Position numbers and translations under genes: made by a program. The notes below the pieces were generated by a model. The model saw only the letters and a program-made list of their open reading frames with translations, had not been told where the DNA came from and ran no database searches. Shown here one piece after another: positions 37,337 to 46,044 of a DNA stretch of 64,000 nt. The stretch is from contig NZ_LFBV01000001.1 in assembly GCF_001905345.1 (NCBI RefSeq), forward strand, positions 1,375,321 to 1,439,320. Direction: 5' to 3'. Source of the DNA: Streptomyces uncialis. Its GTDB lineage: Bacteria > Actinomycetota > Actinomycetes > Streptomycetales > Streptomycetaceae. The first letter of the stretch is position 1. Every line of letters begins with the position of its first letter.

Positions 37337-38209
37337 TCAGGGCTGGAGGACCGGCGCGGTCCAGTTGGCGCGCAGCCAGGTCTCCAGGGTGATGAGGTCC
37401 GGCCGGAGGCGGCGCAGTTCCGGCAGGTCGGCGCGGTAGCCCTCGCGGTCGAACCAGTCGAACATGGTGGCCAGGTCCTCGCGGACCGCGCGGAGCTTCT
37501 CGATCGGCAGGTACTCGTACCGGGTGGGGACGCCGGACACCCGCGCGTACGCCTCCGCCATCTGCGGTCCGGTCAGCTCGTCCCCGGCGATCTCGACCTG
37601 CCGGCCCGCCCAGGCGGCCGGGTCGTCGAACGCGTCCGCGGCGAACGCGGCGATGTCGTCGGTCGCGATGATCTGGACCGGGACCTCCGGGCGCAGCCAC
37701 ATACCGAGGACGAGTCCGTCGTCCACGCGGCGGGGGCTGATCTCCTCGAAGACGTCGTAGAACATGGTGGGCCGCAGGACGGTCACCGCCAGGTCCAGGG
37801 TCCGCAGATGCCGTTCGACGTTCCACTTGCTCTCGAAGTGCGGGATGCCGCTGGCGCGTTCCGCGCCGCCGACGGAGCTGTAGACGAGATGCGCCACCCC
37901 GGACCCGGCCGCGATGTCGCCCACCGCCCGGCCCTGGCGCTCCTCGGCGGCCACCCCGCCGGGGGTCCGGAAGGGCTGGACGCTGAACACCCCGTGGACG
38001 CCCTTCATGGCGGCCCGCAGCGACGCCTCGTCGTCCATGTCGCCGTGGACGAGCACCGCGCCCGCGTCCGCGAGCGCCCGCGCCCCGGGCGCCTCGGGAT
38101 CACGCACCAGGGCATGCGTCGGCCTTCCCCGGCGCAGCAGTTCGCGCACCAGCGCCCCGCCCTGCCGGCCGGTCCCGCCCAGCACCAGGATCGTCCCGTC
38201 TACCGCCAC
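37337..38209 (-). CDS. NmrA-like NAD(P)-binding protein
   Basis: A 290-aa atypical SDR. LVLGGTGRQGGALVREL is the NmrA-type dinucleotide loop; SSVGGAERASGIPHFESKWNVE replaces the usual YxxxK region. Members are reductases or redox sensors. In polyketide clusters such proteins act as quinone- or enone-reductases. The GTG start has GGAGG eight bases upstream. It is downstream of the SDR at 38362 on the same strand and may be co-transcribed. Confidence 0.82.
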   Translation of the reverse strand: MAVDGTILVLGGTGRQGGALVRELLRRGRPTHALVRDPEAPGARALADAGAVLVHGDMDDEASLRAAMKGVHGVFSVQPFRTPGGVAAEERQGRAVGDIAAGSGVAHLVYSSVGGAERASGIPHFESKWNVERHLRTLDLAVTVLRPTMFYDVFEEISPRRVDDGLVLGMWLRPEVPVQIIATDDIAAFAADAFDDPAAWAGRQVEIAGDELTGPQMAEAYARVSGVPTRYEYLPIEKLRAVREDLATMFDWFDREGYRADLPELRRLRPDLITLETWLRANWTAPVLQP

Positions 38210-38361
38210 CGTGTTCCTCCATGTCTGCTTTCCCGGCCGGAATTCTCTTCGCCGCCGGGCTGCTCTCGCGGGTGATGCCGTGCGATCCGGCAGGGTGTTC
38301 CTCCGGGAGCCGCGCGGAACGGGAATGTCCGGGCGGCGTCACGGAATTTCGGGCGGTGCCG

Positions 38362-39090
38362 TTACCAGGGCACGGTTCCGTCGTCGGAGAGGCATGCTCC
38401 CGACGGTCCCGAGTCGTCGAGGGTGGCGAGTCGCACCGCGATCACGGCGCCTTCCGCCGGAGTCCGCTGCCCCTGATGGCCGTTGATGTCGGTGGCCACG
38501 ATTCCGGGGTAGGCGGCGTTTATCTTGACCGTCGTCCCCCGCAGTTCTTTCGCGTATGCCACCGTGACGGCGTTCAGCGCGGTTTTCGAGGACTGGTACG
38601 CGATCATGTTGATGCGCGCGAACGGGGTCCCCGGGTCGGAATTCAGGGTCAGCGACCCCAGATGGCTGGACATGTTGACGATGCGCCCGGCCGCCGAACG
38701 GCGCAGCAGGGGCAGCATCGCGTGGGTCACGGTCACCACCCCGAAGACATTGGTCTCGTACACCTCCCGCATGTCGGCGGCGGTCGCCGCGCTGGGCGCC
38801 CCGGTGAAGCCACCGGCCACGCCCGCGTTGTTGACCAGCACGTCCAGCCGCCCGTAGCGCCGTTCGACCTCGGCCGCGGCGGCGGCCACGGAGGCCGGGT
38901 CCGTCACATCGAGGCGCAGCGGCACCGCCGTGACGCCGCGGTCCACCAGCGCGTCGGCGGCCCGCTTGCCGCGCCCCTCGTCGCGGGCGCCGACGAGGAC
39001 GACACCTCCGAGCTCGCCCAGTTGCCGCGCCGTCTCGAATCCCATGCCCTTGTTGGCGCCGGTGATAAGCGCGATCCTCTCCACCGTCAC
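38362..39090 (-). CDS. Short-chain dehydrogenase/reductase
   Basis: A 242-aa classical SDR: ITGANKGMGFETARQLG (~9-25), NNAGVAGG, catalytic Ser in NMSSHLG and YQSSK. It resembles plant-type carbonyl reductases (TGANKGIG), which reduce ketones or quinones. The GTG start at 39090 diverges from the FAD monooxygenase at 39330. It is probably a ketone- or quinone-reducing tailoring step of the aglycone (inference). Confidence 0.88.
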   Translation of the reverse strand: MTVERIALITGANKGMGFETARQLGELGGVVLVGARDEGRGKRAADALVDRGVTAVPLRLDVTDPASVAAAAAEVERRYGRLDVLVNNAGVAGGFTGAPSAATAADMREVYETNVFGVVTVTHAMLPLLRRSAAGRIVNMSSHLGSLTLNSDPGTPFARINMIAYQSSKTALNAVTVAYAKELRGTTVKINAAYPGIVATDINGHQGQRTPAEGAVIAVRLATLDDSGPSGACLSDDGTVPW

Positions 39091-39231
39091 GTCGGAGTCC
39101 CTTTTCGTCGGCTTTCATGGTCGGAGAACTGCGATACCGCCCCACCAATGAACCGTCTGTCCCCCGTGGCCGCAAGATTTCCGTGTTCACCGTGAAGTGC
39201 CGTACGGACAAGGGTGTCTCCGTGGTTGCGG

Positions 39232-39288
39232 TCGGCGAAGCGTTCAACCGTGCTCGATCCGCAGTCGAACCGCGGCCCGGTGTAGTTT
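39232..39288 (+). promoter_or_regulatory. Candidate SARP promoter of the tandem monooxygenase operon
   Basis: TCGGCGA (39232), TCAACCG (39244), TCGATCC (39254) and TCGAACC (39265) follow one another at 12, 10 and 11 bases. TAGTTT at 39283 could be the -10 element. The gene start is at 39330. Confidence 0.55.
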
Positions 39289-39329
39289 GTCGGCGCCGAT
39301 TCCAGAGCCACAGCGCGGAGGACCGGAAG

Positions 39330-40826
39330 ATGAAGTCTGGCGTAATAGTTGTCGGTGCCGGTCCGGTCGGATTGATGCTGGCCGGTGAACTCCGAATGGG
39401 CGGGGCGGAGGTCACCGTCTACGACCGGCTGACCGCCCCCGCCGGGGAATCCCGTGCCCTCGGCTTCAACCGGAGGGCCGCCGAATCCCTGGGGCAGCGC
39501 GGGCTGCTCGCGAGGCTGGGGGACTTCCGCTGGGGCGCGATGGGCCACTTCGGCGGCGTCCGCTTCGACCTGGGCCTGCTCGACGAGGACCAGAGCGGCG
39601 TACTGGGTCTGTCCCAGGCCAGGACCGAGGAGGCACTGGGCAGCTGGCTGGCCGAGCTGGGTGTGCCGGTGCGGCGCGGGTACGAGGTGACCGGCTTCCG
39701 TGAGACGCCCGACGGTGTCGTGGTGGCCCTCGACGGGCCGGACGGCCCCGGCGAGGACTCCGCCGCGTATCTCGTCGGCTGCGACGGGGCCCGCAGCACC
39801 GTCCGCGCGCTGGCCGGGATCAAGGCCCCCGGCCCGGCGTCCACCCGGGGTATGTACACGGCGGAGATCACCGGGGCGGAGCTGCGCCCCCGGCCCATCG
39901 GCGAACGCCTGCCCGGCGGGAACATGGTGGTGAGCACCCCGCTGGGCGGCGGACGCTGGCGCATCGTGATCCACGACCGGAGCCTGCCGAAGGACCCCGA
40001 CCCCGGGACGCTCACGTTCGCACGCGTCGCGGACGCGTGGCAGCGGCTCACCGGCGAGTCCGTCCACGGGGCGCGGGCGGAGTGGGTGTGGGCCCGCGGC
40101 AACGGGACCGCGCTGGCCGACGCGTACCGGCGCGGGCGGGTGTTCCTGGCCGGGGACGCCGCGCACGACCTGCCGCCACTGGCCGCCTGGGGGCTCAGCG
40201 CCGGACTCCAGGACGCGGTGAACCTCGGCTGGAAGCTCGCCGCGGTGACCGGCGGCCGGGCCCCGGACACCCTGCTCGACACGTACCACGCCGAGCGCCA
40301 TCCGGTCGGCCGGCGGCTCGTCCGCGACACTCGGGCCGCGTCGATGGTGTACCTCGGCGACGACAGCATGGAACCGCTGCGCGGGGTGCTGGGCGAGCTG
40401 GCGGGCCACAAGGGCGCGGCCGGTCAGCTGTCCGGGATCGTCAGCGGGCTCGGTATCCGCTACGACATGGGTCCGGGCGACCACCCGCTGCTGGGCCTGC
40501 GGATGCCGCCCGGCCACGAGGTGATCCGCGCCGACGGAAGCCGGGTCCGGGCCGGGGAACTGCTGCGCGCCGCGCGCGGGGTGCTCGTCGTGACCGGCGG
40601 CGCCGCGAAGGCGGGCCGTCTCGCGGGCGGCTGGGCCGACCGGATCGACATCGTGACCGGCGACTGGGCGCCCGGGCAGGAGCCGTTGCCGGACGCGCTG
40701 CTGATCCGCCCGGACGGCTATGTCGCCTGGACCTCGTCCGGCAGCGGCCGCGGGCTGTCCGACGCGCTCGGCCGCTGGTTCGGCGCCGCCCGCACCGATG
40801 CCACCGCCACCCCGGCCGTCCGGTGA
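39330..40826 (+). CDS. FAD-dependent aromatic monooxygenase 1 (PgaE/RdmE-like)
   Basis: A 498-aa class A flavoprotein hydroxylase. VVGAGPVGLMLAGELRMGG is the N-terminal FAD loop, DG motif in YLVGCDGARSTVR, and the second FAD segment RVFLAGDAAHDLPPLAAWGLSAGLQDA. Compared with its neighbour, the HxxPP segment is changed (DLPPLAAWGLSAG instead of the usual P-A-G-Q-G-L-N-x-G), which may alter activity. It should hydroxylate or epoxidise the polycyclic core. GGAGG precedes the ATG. It is a tandem paralogue of the next gene. Confidence 0.92.
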   Translation: MKSGVIVVGAGPVGLMLAGELRMGGAEVTVYDRLTAPAGESRALGFNRRAAESLGQRGLLARLGDFRWGAMGHFGGVRFDLGLLDEDQSGVLGLSQARTEEALGSWLAELGVPVRRGYEVTGFRETPDGVVVALDGPDGPGEDSAAYLVGCDGARSTVRALAGIKAPGPASTRGMYTAEITGAELRPRPIGERLPGGNMVVSTPLGGGRWRIVIHDRSLPKDPDPGTLTFARVADAWQRLTGESVHGARAEWVWARGNGTALADAYRRGRVFLAGDAAHDLPPLAAWGLSAGLQDAVNLGWKLAAVTGGRAPDTLLDTYHAERHPVGRRLVRDTRAASMVYLGDDSMEPLRGVLGELAGHKGAAGQLSGIVSGLGIRYDMGPGDHPLLGLRMPPGHEVIRADGSRVRAGELLRAARGVLVVTGGAAKAGRLAGGWADRIDIVTGDWAPGQEPLPDALLIRPDGYVAWTSSGSGRGLSDALGRWFGAARTDATATPAVR

Positions 40827-40858
40827 CCGGCCGTAACGGACCGATGAGGAGCGTGGGA

Positions 40859-42343
40859 ATGACCAGGGACGTGATCGTCGTCGGCGGGGGCCCGGTCGGG
40901 CTGATGGCGGCCGGCGAACTCCGGCTCGGCGGCCTCGACGTCGTCGTCCTCGAAAGGCTGCCCGCCCCGTCGCGGGAGTCACGCGGCGCCAGCTTCACCC
41001 GGCGCACCGCCGAGTGCTTCGACCAGCGCGGGCTGCTCGGCAGGCTGGGCGGCACGGAACGCGCCGACAGCCACTTCGGCGGGGTCCCGATCGACCTCGG
41101 CGTGTTCGAGGAGGACCACTTCGCCGCCCGGGGTATCCCCCAGTACCGCACCGAGCGGATGCTGGAGGACTGGGTGACCGAGCTGGGTGTGCCGGTGCGG
41201 CGCGGGTACGAGGTGACCGGTTTCCGTGAGACGTCCGACGGCGTGGTGGTGGCCTTCGACGGGCCGGACGGCCCCGGCGAGGAGAGCGCCGCGTATCTCG
41301 TCGGCTGCGACGGCGGCCGCAGCACGGTCCGCGGGCTCGCCGGTATCGGCTTCCCCGGCCCGGAGCCCACCCGCGGCTTCTACACCGCCGACGTCACCGG
41401 CATCGAGACCCGCCGCCGCCGGATCGGCGAGGACCTGCCGGGCGGCAGCATGGTCATGGCGATGGACCTGGAGAACGGCGTCACCAGGGTCGTCGTCCAT
41501 GAGCGGGGCATGGGGCCCCGGGACCGGGACTCCCTGACGTACGCGGAACTGGCCGACGCCTGGCAGCGGCTCACCGGCGAGTCCATCCACCACGGCGACT
41601 GCCGCTGGATCAGCTGCTTCACCGACGCCTCCCGGGTGGCCGACGAGTACCGGCGCGGCCGGGTGTTCCTGGCCGGGGACGCCACCCATGTACAGCCCCC
41701 GGCCATGGCGCAGGGCCTCAGCGTGGGGGTGCAGGACGCGGTGAACCTCGGCTGGAAGCTGGCGGCGGTGATCGGCGGCCGGGCCCCGGACACCCTGCTC
41801 GACACCTACCAGTCCGAACGCCGCCCGGTCGGACGGCAGCTGGGCCGCAACGCCCGCGCCGCGATCGAACTGCGCCTCACCGGGGAGGAGATGGACCCGG
41901 TCCGCGAGGTGCTGACCGAACTGATGGGCCACAAGGACGCCGCCGGTCATCTGGCCGGGATGCTCAGCGGGCTCGGTATCCGCTACGACATGGGACCGGG
42001 CGGCCACCCCCTGCTCGGCCTGCGGATGCCGCCCGCCCAGGAGATCGTCCGCCCCGACGGCTCCCGCGTACGCGTCGTCGAACTGCTGCGCGCCGTACGG
42101 GGTGTGCTCGTCGTGACCGGCGCCGCCACCGACGCCGCGCGGATCGCGGACGGCTGGAACGACCGGGTCGACGTCGTCACCGGCGACTGGGCACCCGGCC
42201 GCGGCACCCCGCCGGACGCCGTACTGATCCGCCCCGACGGCTACGTCGCCTGGACCTCGACCGGCGGCGGGAACGGACTGTCCGACGCCCTCGGCCGCTG
42301 GTTCGGCACCGCCCGCACCGGCGTCACCGCACAGCCCGTCTGA
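40859..42343 (+). CDS. FAD-dependent aromatic monooxygenase 2
   Basis: A 494-aa paralogue of monooxygenase 1 with the same motif order (VVGGGPVGLMAAGELRLGG; YLVGCDGGRSTVR; ATHVQPPAMAQGLSVGVQDA). A ~135-bp stretch (41180-41315) is nearly identical to 39658-39793 in monooxygenase 1, indicating recent duplication or gene conversion. The ATG at 40859 has AGGAG ten bases upstream; an ATG at 40844 is an alternative. Only 32 bases separate it from the preceding stop, so the pair is one transcript and may act in sequence. Confidence 0.92.
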   Translation: MTRDVIVVGGGPVGLMAAGELRLGGLDVVVLERLPAPSRESRGASFTRRTAECFDQRGLLGRLGGTERADSHFGGVPIDLGVFEEDHFAARGIPQYRTERMLEDWVTELGVPVRRGYEVTGFRETSDGVVVAFDGPDGPGEESAAYLVGCDGGRSTVRGLAGIGFPGPEPTRGFYTADVTGIETRRRRIGEDLPGGSMVMAMDLENGVTRVVVHERGMGPRDRDSLTYAELADAWQRLTGESIHHGDCRWISCFTDASRVADEYRRGRVFLAGDATHVQPPAMAQGLSVGVQDAVNLGWKLAAVIGGRAPDTLLDTYQSERRPVGRQLGRNARAAIELRLTGEEMDPVREVLTELMGHKDAAGHLAGMLSGLGIRYDMGPGGHPLLGLRMPPAQEIVRPDGSRVRVVELLRAVRGVLVVTGAATDAARIADGWNDRVDVVTGDWAPGRGTPPDAVLIRPDGYVAWTSTGGGNGLSDALGRWFGTARTGVTAQPV

Positions 42344-42362
42344 ACCACCCGCACCCGGAAAC

Positions 42363-42412
42363 TCGAATCCGCTCCAGCCGTGCGTCCAGCCGCCCTCGAC
42401 TCCGGCTAAAGA
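42363..42412 (+). promoter_or_regulatory. Candidate SARP promoter before the StrR-like regulator
   Basis: TCGAATC (42363), TCCAGCC (42373), TCCAGCC (42385) and TCGACTC (42396) lie 10, 12 and 11 bases apart, followed by TAAAGA at 42407. Confidence 0.5.
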
Positions 42413-42458
42413 CGCCTCTGCCACTCTCAGGGCACGGCAGCAGAAAGGAGCACACTGA

Positions 42459-43589
42459 ATGGCTCTGGACCATGGGCGGGCCGTCCTGATCGCGGGCGAC
42501 TTCGGCTCTGTCACGCCGGATGCCGATGAATCGGTGACCAACGACGGATTCGATCTGAAGAATTTCGAGCAGCTTCCGGTACGGGACGTTCCGGTGAGCG
42601 ATCTGTCACCGGAACAATATCTGCGCAAGGGCGGCACCAACGCCGCCCATGTCCAACTGCTCGTCGACGCGGCGGGAACCTCGGCGCTGCCGCCCATTCT
42701 CGTCCAGGAGGACGGCTGGCGCGTCATTGACGGGCTGCACCGGCTGGAAGCCGCGAAGCTGCGCGGCGACCATTTCATCGAGGCACGCTTTCTCGACTGC
42801 ACGGATTCGGAAGCGCTCGTCCTCGCCATGAAGGCGAACAGCTCGCACGGGCTGCCGCTGTCGAAGGCCGACCGGGTCTCGGGCGCCCAGCGCGTCCTCA
42901 CCACCCATCCCGACTGGTCCGACCGCGCCATCGCCGGTATCACCGGGCTGAGCGCCAAGACGATCGCGTCGCTGCGCGGCCGGTCCCCGGGCGGGACCGC
43001 CTCCGCCAAACGGCTGGGCCGGGACGGCAGACGACGGCCGGTGGCCGCCGGTGAGGGCCGGCGGCGCGCCGCCGAGTACATCCGCGCGCATCCCGACGCC
43101 CCGCTGCGGCAGGTCGCCCGGGACACCGATGTCTCCCTCGGCACGGTGCACGACGTCAGCTCACGGCTGCGCCGCGGCACCAGCCCCGAACTCGACGGGC
43201 AGCGGGCCCCGGCGCCCGTGGACCTGCCCCCGCCCGGGACCACCGGCCGGCCGGTGCTGCGCGCGGCCGACGAGACGGCGGAACGGGACACCGACGGGCC
43301 GTCCGGCGGCGGTGTGCCGCTGCGGCGCAGGAACCACACCGACGCGCCGGTCACCTGGTCCGGGATCGCGGGCAAGATGGCCAAGGACCCGACCATCCGG
43401 TACACCGAGGCGGGCAAGGAGTTCTTGCAGTGGATGGCCCTGCACGCGAACGATCCTGACGGCTGGCGGGAGTTCGTCAGCTCCATCCCGGAGCACTGGC
43501 AGAGCGTGATCGCGCCGATCGCGGAGAGCATCGGCCGCGAGTGGAGCACGTTCGCGGAACGCCTCAAGACCAAGCAGGAGGCGGTGTAA
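42459..43589 (+). CDS. StrR/NovG-like (ParB-domain) pathway regulator
   Basis: A 376-aa protein. The N-terminal ParB-like nuclease-fold domain (roughly 40-125) contains LPPILVQEDGWRVIDGLHRLEAAKLRG, and is followed by a helix-turn-helix region with DWSDRAIAGITGLSAKTIASLRG. This is the layout of StrR-family antibiotic activators rather than chromosome-partition ParB. A second DNA-binding-like stretch (HPDAPLRQVARDTDVSLGTVHDV) follows. AAAGGAG precedes the ATG. It probably activates part of this cluster and may itself be SARP-controlled. Confidence 0.85.
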   Translation: MALDHGRAVLIAGDFGSVTPDADESVTNDGFDLKNFEQLPVRDVPVSDLSPEQYLRKGGTNAAHVQLLVDAAGTSALPPILVQEDGWRVIDGLHRLEAAKLRGDHFIEARFLDCTDSEALVLAMKANSSHGLPLSKADRVSGAQRVLTTHPDWSDRAIAGITGLSAKTIASLRGRSPGGTASAKRLGRDGRRRPVAAGEGRRRAAEYIRAHPDAPLRQVARDTDVSLGTVHDVSSRLRRGTSPELDGQRAPAPVDLPPPGTTGRPVLRAADETAERDTDGPSGGGVPLRRRNHTDAPVTWSGIAGKMAKDPTIRYTEAGKEFLQWMALHANDPDGWREFVSSIPEHWQSVIAPIAESIGREWSTFAERLKTKQEAV

Positions 43590-44287
43590 CGGGTTACCCT
43601 CGCTCGCGCTTCTGGGTTCCCCACCTGGACGTACTCGTCCCCACACAGGTACGTCCGTGGGTGCGCAGTTCCCCGCGCCCCTGGGGTCGCGCCTCTTGCG
43701 GTTTCCGTGCGGGTGCGGATGGCCCGTGGTTGCTCGCGCAGTTCCCCGCGCCCCTGGGGTTCCCCACCTGGACGTACTTGTTCCTGTACGGGTCGGACGG
43801 GGGTGCGCAGTTCCCCGCGCCCCTGGGTGGTGCCCCATTACGGTCGCTTTTCGGGTGCGGGACCGTCCTCGTTTTTGCGCAGTTCCCCGCGCCCCTTTGG
43901 GGGCGCCTCTTGAGGCTGTCGGTCGGGTGCGGAACCACTCTCCTCGCGCACTCGCCGGACTGCGGGAGGGGGTGGGCGGGAATCTCTGCTCGCAGACTCC
44001 GATGCTCTTCAGTCGGGCAACGAAACGAATTACCGAGCGTGTCGGATCGAGGACGGAGAATCCCGACCGGCACCGACCCAAAGAACCAGCAGATGGCGCC
44101 CCAAAGGGGCGCGGGGAACTGCGCAAACCCACCGAGCGACGGCACAGGAACGAAGTACGTCCCGCCGGACGGACCTCGCAAGCGCAAGCGAAGGCGACCC
44201 GCGGGGAACTGCGCAAACCCACCGAGCGACGGCACAGGAACGAAGTACGCCCAGCACAGGGAATCCTCGGAAGCGCAAGCGAAGGCG
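43590..44287. repeat. REP-like intergenic repeat block
   Basis: About 700 bases without a gene. GCGCAGTTCCCCGCGCCCCT occurs as four direct copies (starting near 43663, 43736, 43804, 43877). Its reverse complement occurs near 44105 and, shortened, near 44200. Satellite duplications include CCACCTGGACGTACT (twice), CACAGGAACGAAGTACG (twice) and AGCGCAAGCGAAGGCG (twice). The motif is a familiar dispersed Streptomyces intergenic repeat. The opposed blocks can form a large stem between convergent genes. Confidence 0.85.
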
Positions 44288-45172
44288 TCACGCGGTGGCG
44301 GCCACCGAAGGCAAGGCACTCGCAGGGCACCCCGCAGGGGCCAGCGGCGTACGCGGGGGCTCCAGATCGGGCAGCGCGAGCAGCACGGGCGGATCAGCCG
44401 GCCGGTCCCGCCGCAGCCGCACCGCCGTACTCGTGACAGTGCCCGCACCGACGGCGACAGCCCCGTGCCCCCCGACCAGCGAGGTGCGACGGGCCCGGGG
44501 ATCGGGCCCGACCCCGTCGGCGACGGCCACCGCGTGCACGTACCACGTCCCCACGGGCACGTCCGGCAGCCGGTAGCAGGAGGGCCGCCCGCTGGGCACG
44601 TCGACGACGATCCCCGCCGCGGCCGGATGCTGGACGACGGGCGTCGGGAAGGCGCCCACGTACACCCGCGCGTTCCCGTGCCCGTCCGGCAGACTGATCG
44701 TCCCCGCGACCGCGCCGGACCCGTCCCGCGCACCCGGCCACGGACCGGGCAGACCTGGACCGGCGAGACCTGGACCGGGCGGACCCGGAGCGGGCAGAGC
44801 CGGACCGGGCGCACCCGGCCCGCCGCCGGACCGCGACAGCCGGCGGAACCGTCCGGGGGAGACCCCGACCCCGGCCGTGAAGCTCGTGGTGAACGAACCG
44901 AGGCTGCTGTACCCGACCGACGCCGCGATGTCCGCGACGTTCAGCGAGCTGCTCAGCAGGAGCCGCTTGGCCTGGTGCAGCCGCACCGCCGCGAGGAACC
45001 GGCCGGGCGTGATCCCGGTCGTGTCCTTGAACAGCCGGGCGAAGTGGAAGCGGCTGAGCCTGGCGCTCTCCGCGATGTCCGTGAGCGACAGCGGATCGCC
45101 GTACCGCTCCCGGATACAGGCGACCGCCCGCCCGACCGGATCGTCCCCGCGTGTCTCGCACACGTCACGCAT
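44288..45172 (-). CDS. AraC-type DNA-binding domain fused to a Pro/Gly linker and C-terminal domain
   Basis: A 294-aa protein. Residues ~12-110 are the AraC double helix-turn-helix (LTDIAESARLSRFHFARLF; NVADIAASVGYSSLGSFTTSF) placed at the N-terminus, opposite to the usual order. A Pro/Gly-rich linker (~112-150) leads to a ~130-aa beta-rich domain of unknown type (VYVGAFPTPVV, CYRLPDVPVGTWYVHAV). It follows the SARP gene by 23 bases on the same strand, so the two are co-transcribed. GGAGAG precedes the ATG. Confidence 0.8.
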   Translation of the reverse strand: MRDVCETRGDDPVGRAVACIRERYGDPLSLTDIAESARLSRFHFARLFKDTTGITPGRFLAAVRLHQAKRLLLSSSLNVADIAASVGYSSLGSFTTSFTAGVGVSPGRFRRLSRSGGGPGAPGPALPAPGPPGPGLAGPGLPGPWPGARDGSGAVAGTISLPDGHGNARVYVGAFPTPVVQHPAAAGIVVDVPSGRPSCYRLPDVPVGTWYVHAVAVADGVGPDPRARRTSLVGGHGAVAVGAGTVTSTAVRLRRDRPADPPVLLALPDLEPPRTPLAPAGCPASALPSVAATA

Positions 45173-45195
45173 CTCTCCGCCTCCCGTCCAGGGGC

Positions 45196-45978
45196 TCAGC
45201 GTCCGGCTCCGGACACGATCGCCGTCCGCAGCCGCTGGAGCCTCGGGCACGGCTCGATGCCCAGCTCCCGTTCCAGCACCGACCGGAGCCGGTGGAACGC
45301 CTGCAACGACCGTCCGACATGTCCCGCCCGGTACAGCGCGGTCATCAGGAACGCGCACAGGTTCTCGTTCATGGGGTGCTTGGCCGCCACGAACGTCAGC
45401 TCGCCCAGCAGGTCGGCGTGGCGCCCCAGATGCAGATCGGCCTCGATACGCAGCTCCAGCGCCTTCAGCCGGTGCTCCTCCAGCGACTGCGCCTCGATCT
45501 CCAGTACCCGCCCGAGCCGGACGCCCACCAGTGCCGCGCCGCGCCACAGCTCCAGCGCGCGGCTCAGCTCCTCCGAGGCGTACCGGTGGTCACCCGCCTC
45601 GGAGGCCTCACGTCCGGTGCGCACCCGGTGGTGGAACAGTTCCACGTCCGTCTCGCACGCGTCCTCCTCCAGCTGATAGCCGTGGCGGCGGGTGCTGAGC
45701 AGCTGCCGTGCGTCCGGGTGGCCGGAGTCGACGGCGGCCAAAGCGTTGCGCAGCTGGAGGATGTACGTCTGGAGGGTGGTGGCGAAGCTGCGCGGCGGGC
45801 TGTCCCCCCACAGCTCGTCGACGAGTGTCGGCACCGTGACGGTCCGGCCGGCGTTCACCGCGAGCAGCGCCAGCACCTGGCGCTGCTTGGGGGCGCTGGT
45901 GCGCACCGGCTTCTGGTCGAGGCGCAGCGACAGCGGGCCGAGGAGCCCGATGCTCAGGTGTCTGGACTCACGATTCAT
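45196..45978 (-). CDS. SARP-family activator 1
   Basis: A 260-aa small SARP: an OmpR-like DNA-binding domain (residues ~10-105, with LLGPLSLRL, APKQRQVLALLAVNAGRTV, TTLQTYILQLR) followed by the bacterial transcriptional activation domain (~110-255). This is the layout of ActII-ORF4, DnrI and RedD, which switch on antibiotic genes by binding 11-bp-spaced heptamer repeats. AGGAGAC precedes the ATG. It sits in an operon with the C-4 aminotransferase upstream and the AraC-type gene downstream. Confidence 0.95.
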   Translation of the reverse strand: MNRESRHLSIGLLGPLSLRLDQKPVRTSAPKQRQVLALLAVNAGRTVTVPTLVDELWGDSPPRSFATTLQTYILQLRNALAAVDSGHPDARQLLSTRRHGYQLEEDACETDVELFHHRVRTGREASEAGDHRYASEELSRALELWRGAALVGVRLGRVLEIEAQSLEEHRLKALELRIEADLHLGRHADLLGELTFVAAKHPMNENLCAFLMTALYRAGHVGRSLQAFHRLRSVLERELGIEPCPRLQRLRTAIVSGAGR

Positions 45979-46044
45979 GCCGTCTCCTCAGAACCCCTCG
46001 GTCACCGACGGATCGCGCGCCCCTGGGGCGGCTCGGACCGGTCG

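Noticed and set aside
42459..43589. Chromosome partition protein ParB
   Set aside because: No parA partner. The domain order and cluster location match StrR-type pathway regulators.
43590..44287. Possible CRISPR array
   Set aside because: Repeat units are irregularly spaced, occur in both orientations and match a dispersed intergenic repeat; there are no cas genes.
43541..45676. 711-codon plus-strand frame over the repeat block and the AraC/SARP genes
   Set aside because: It covers REP-like repeats and is antisense to recognisable regulators, with no protein family features.
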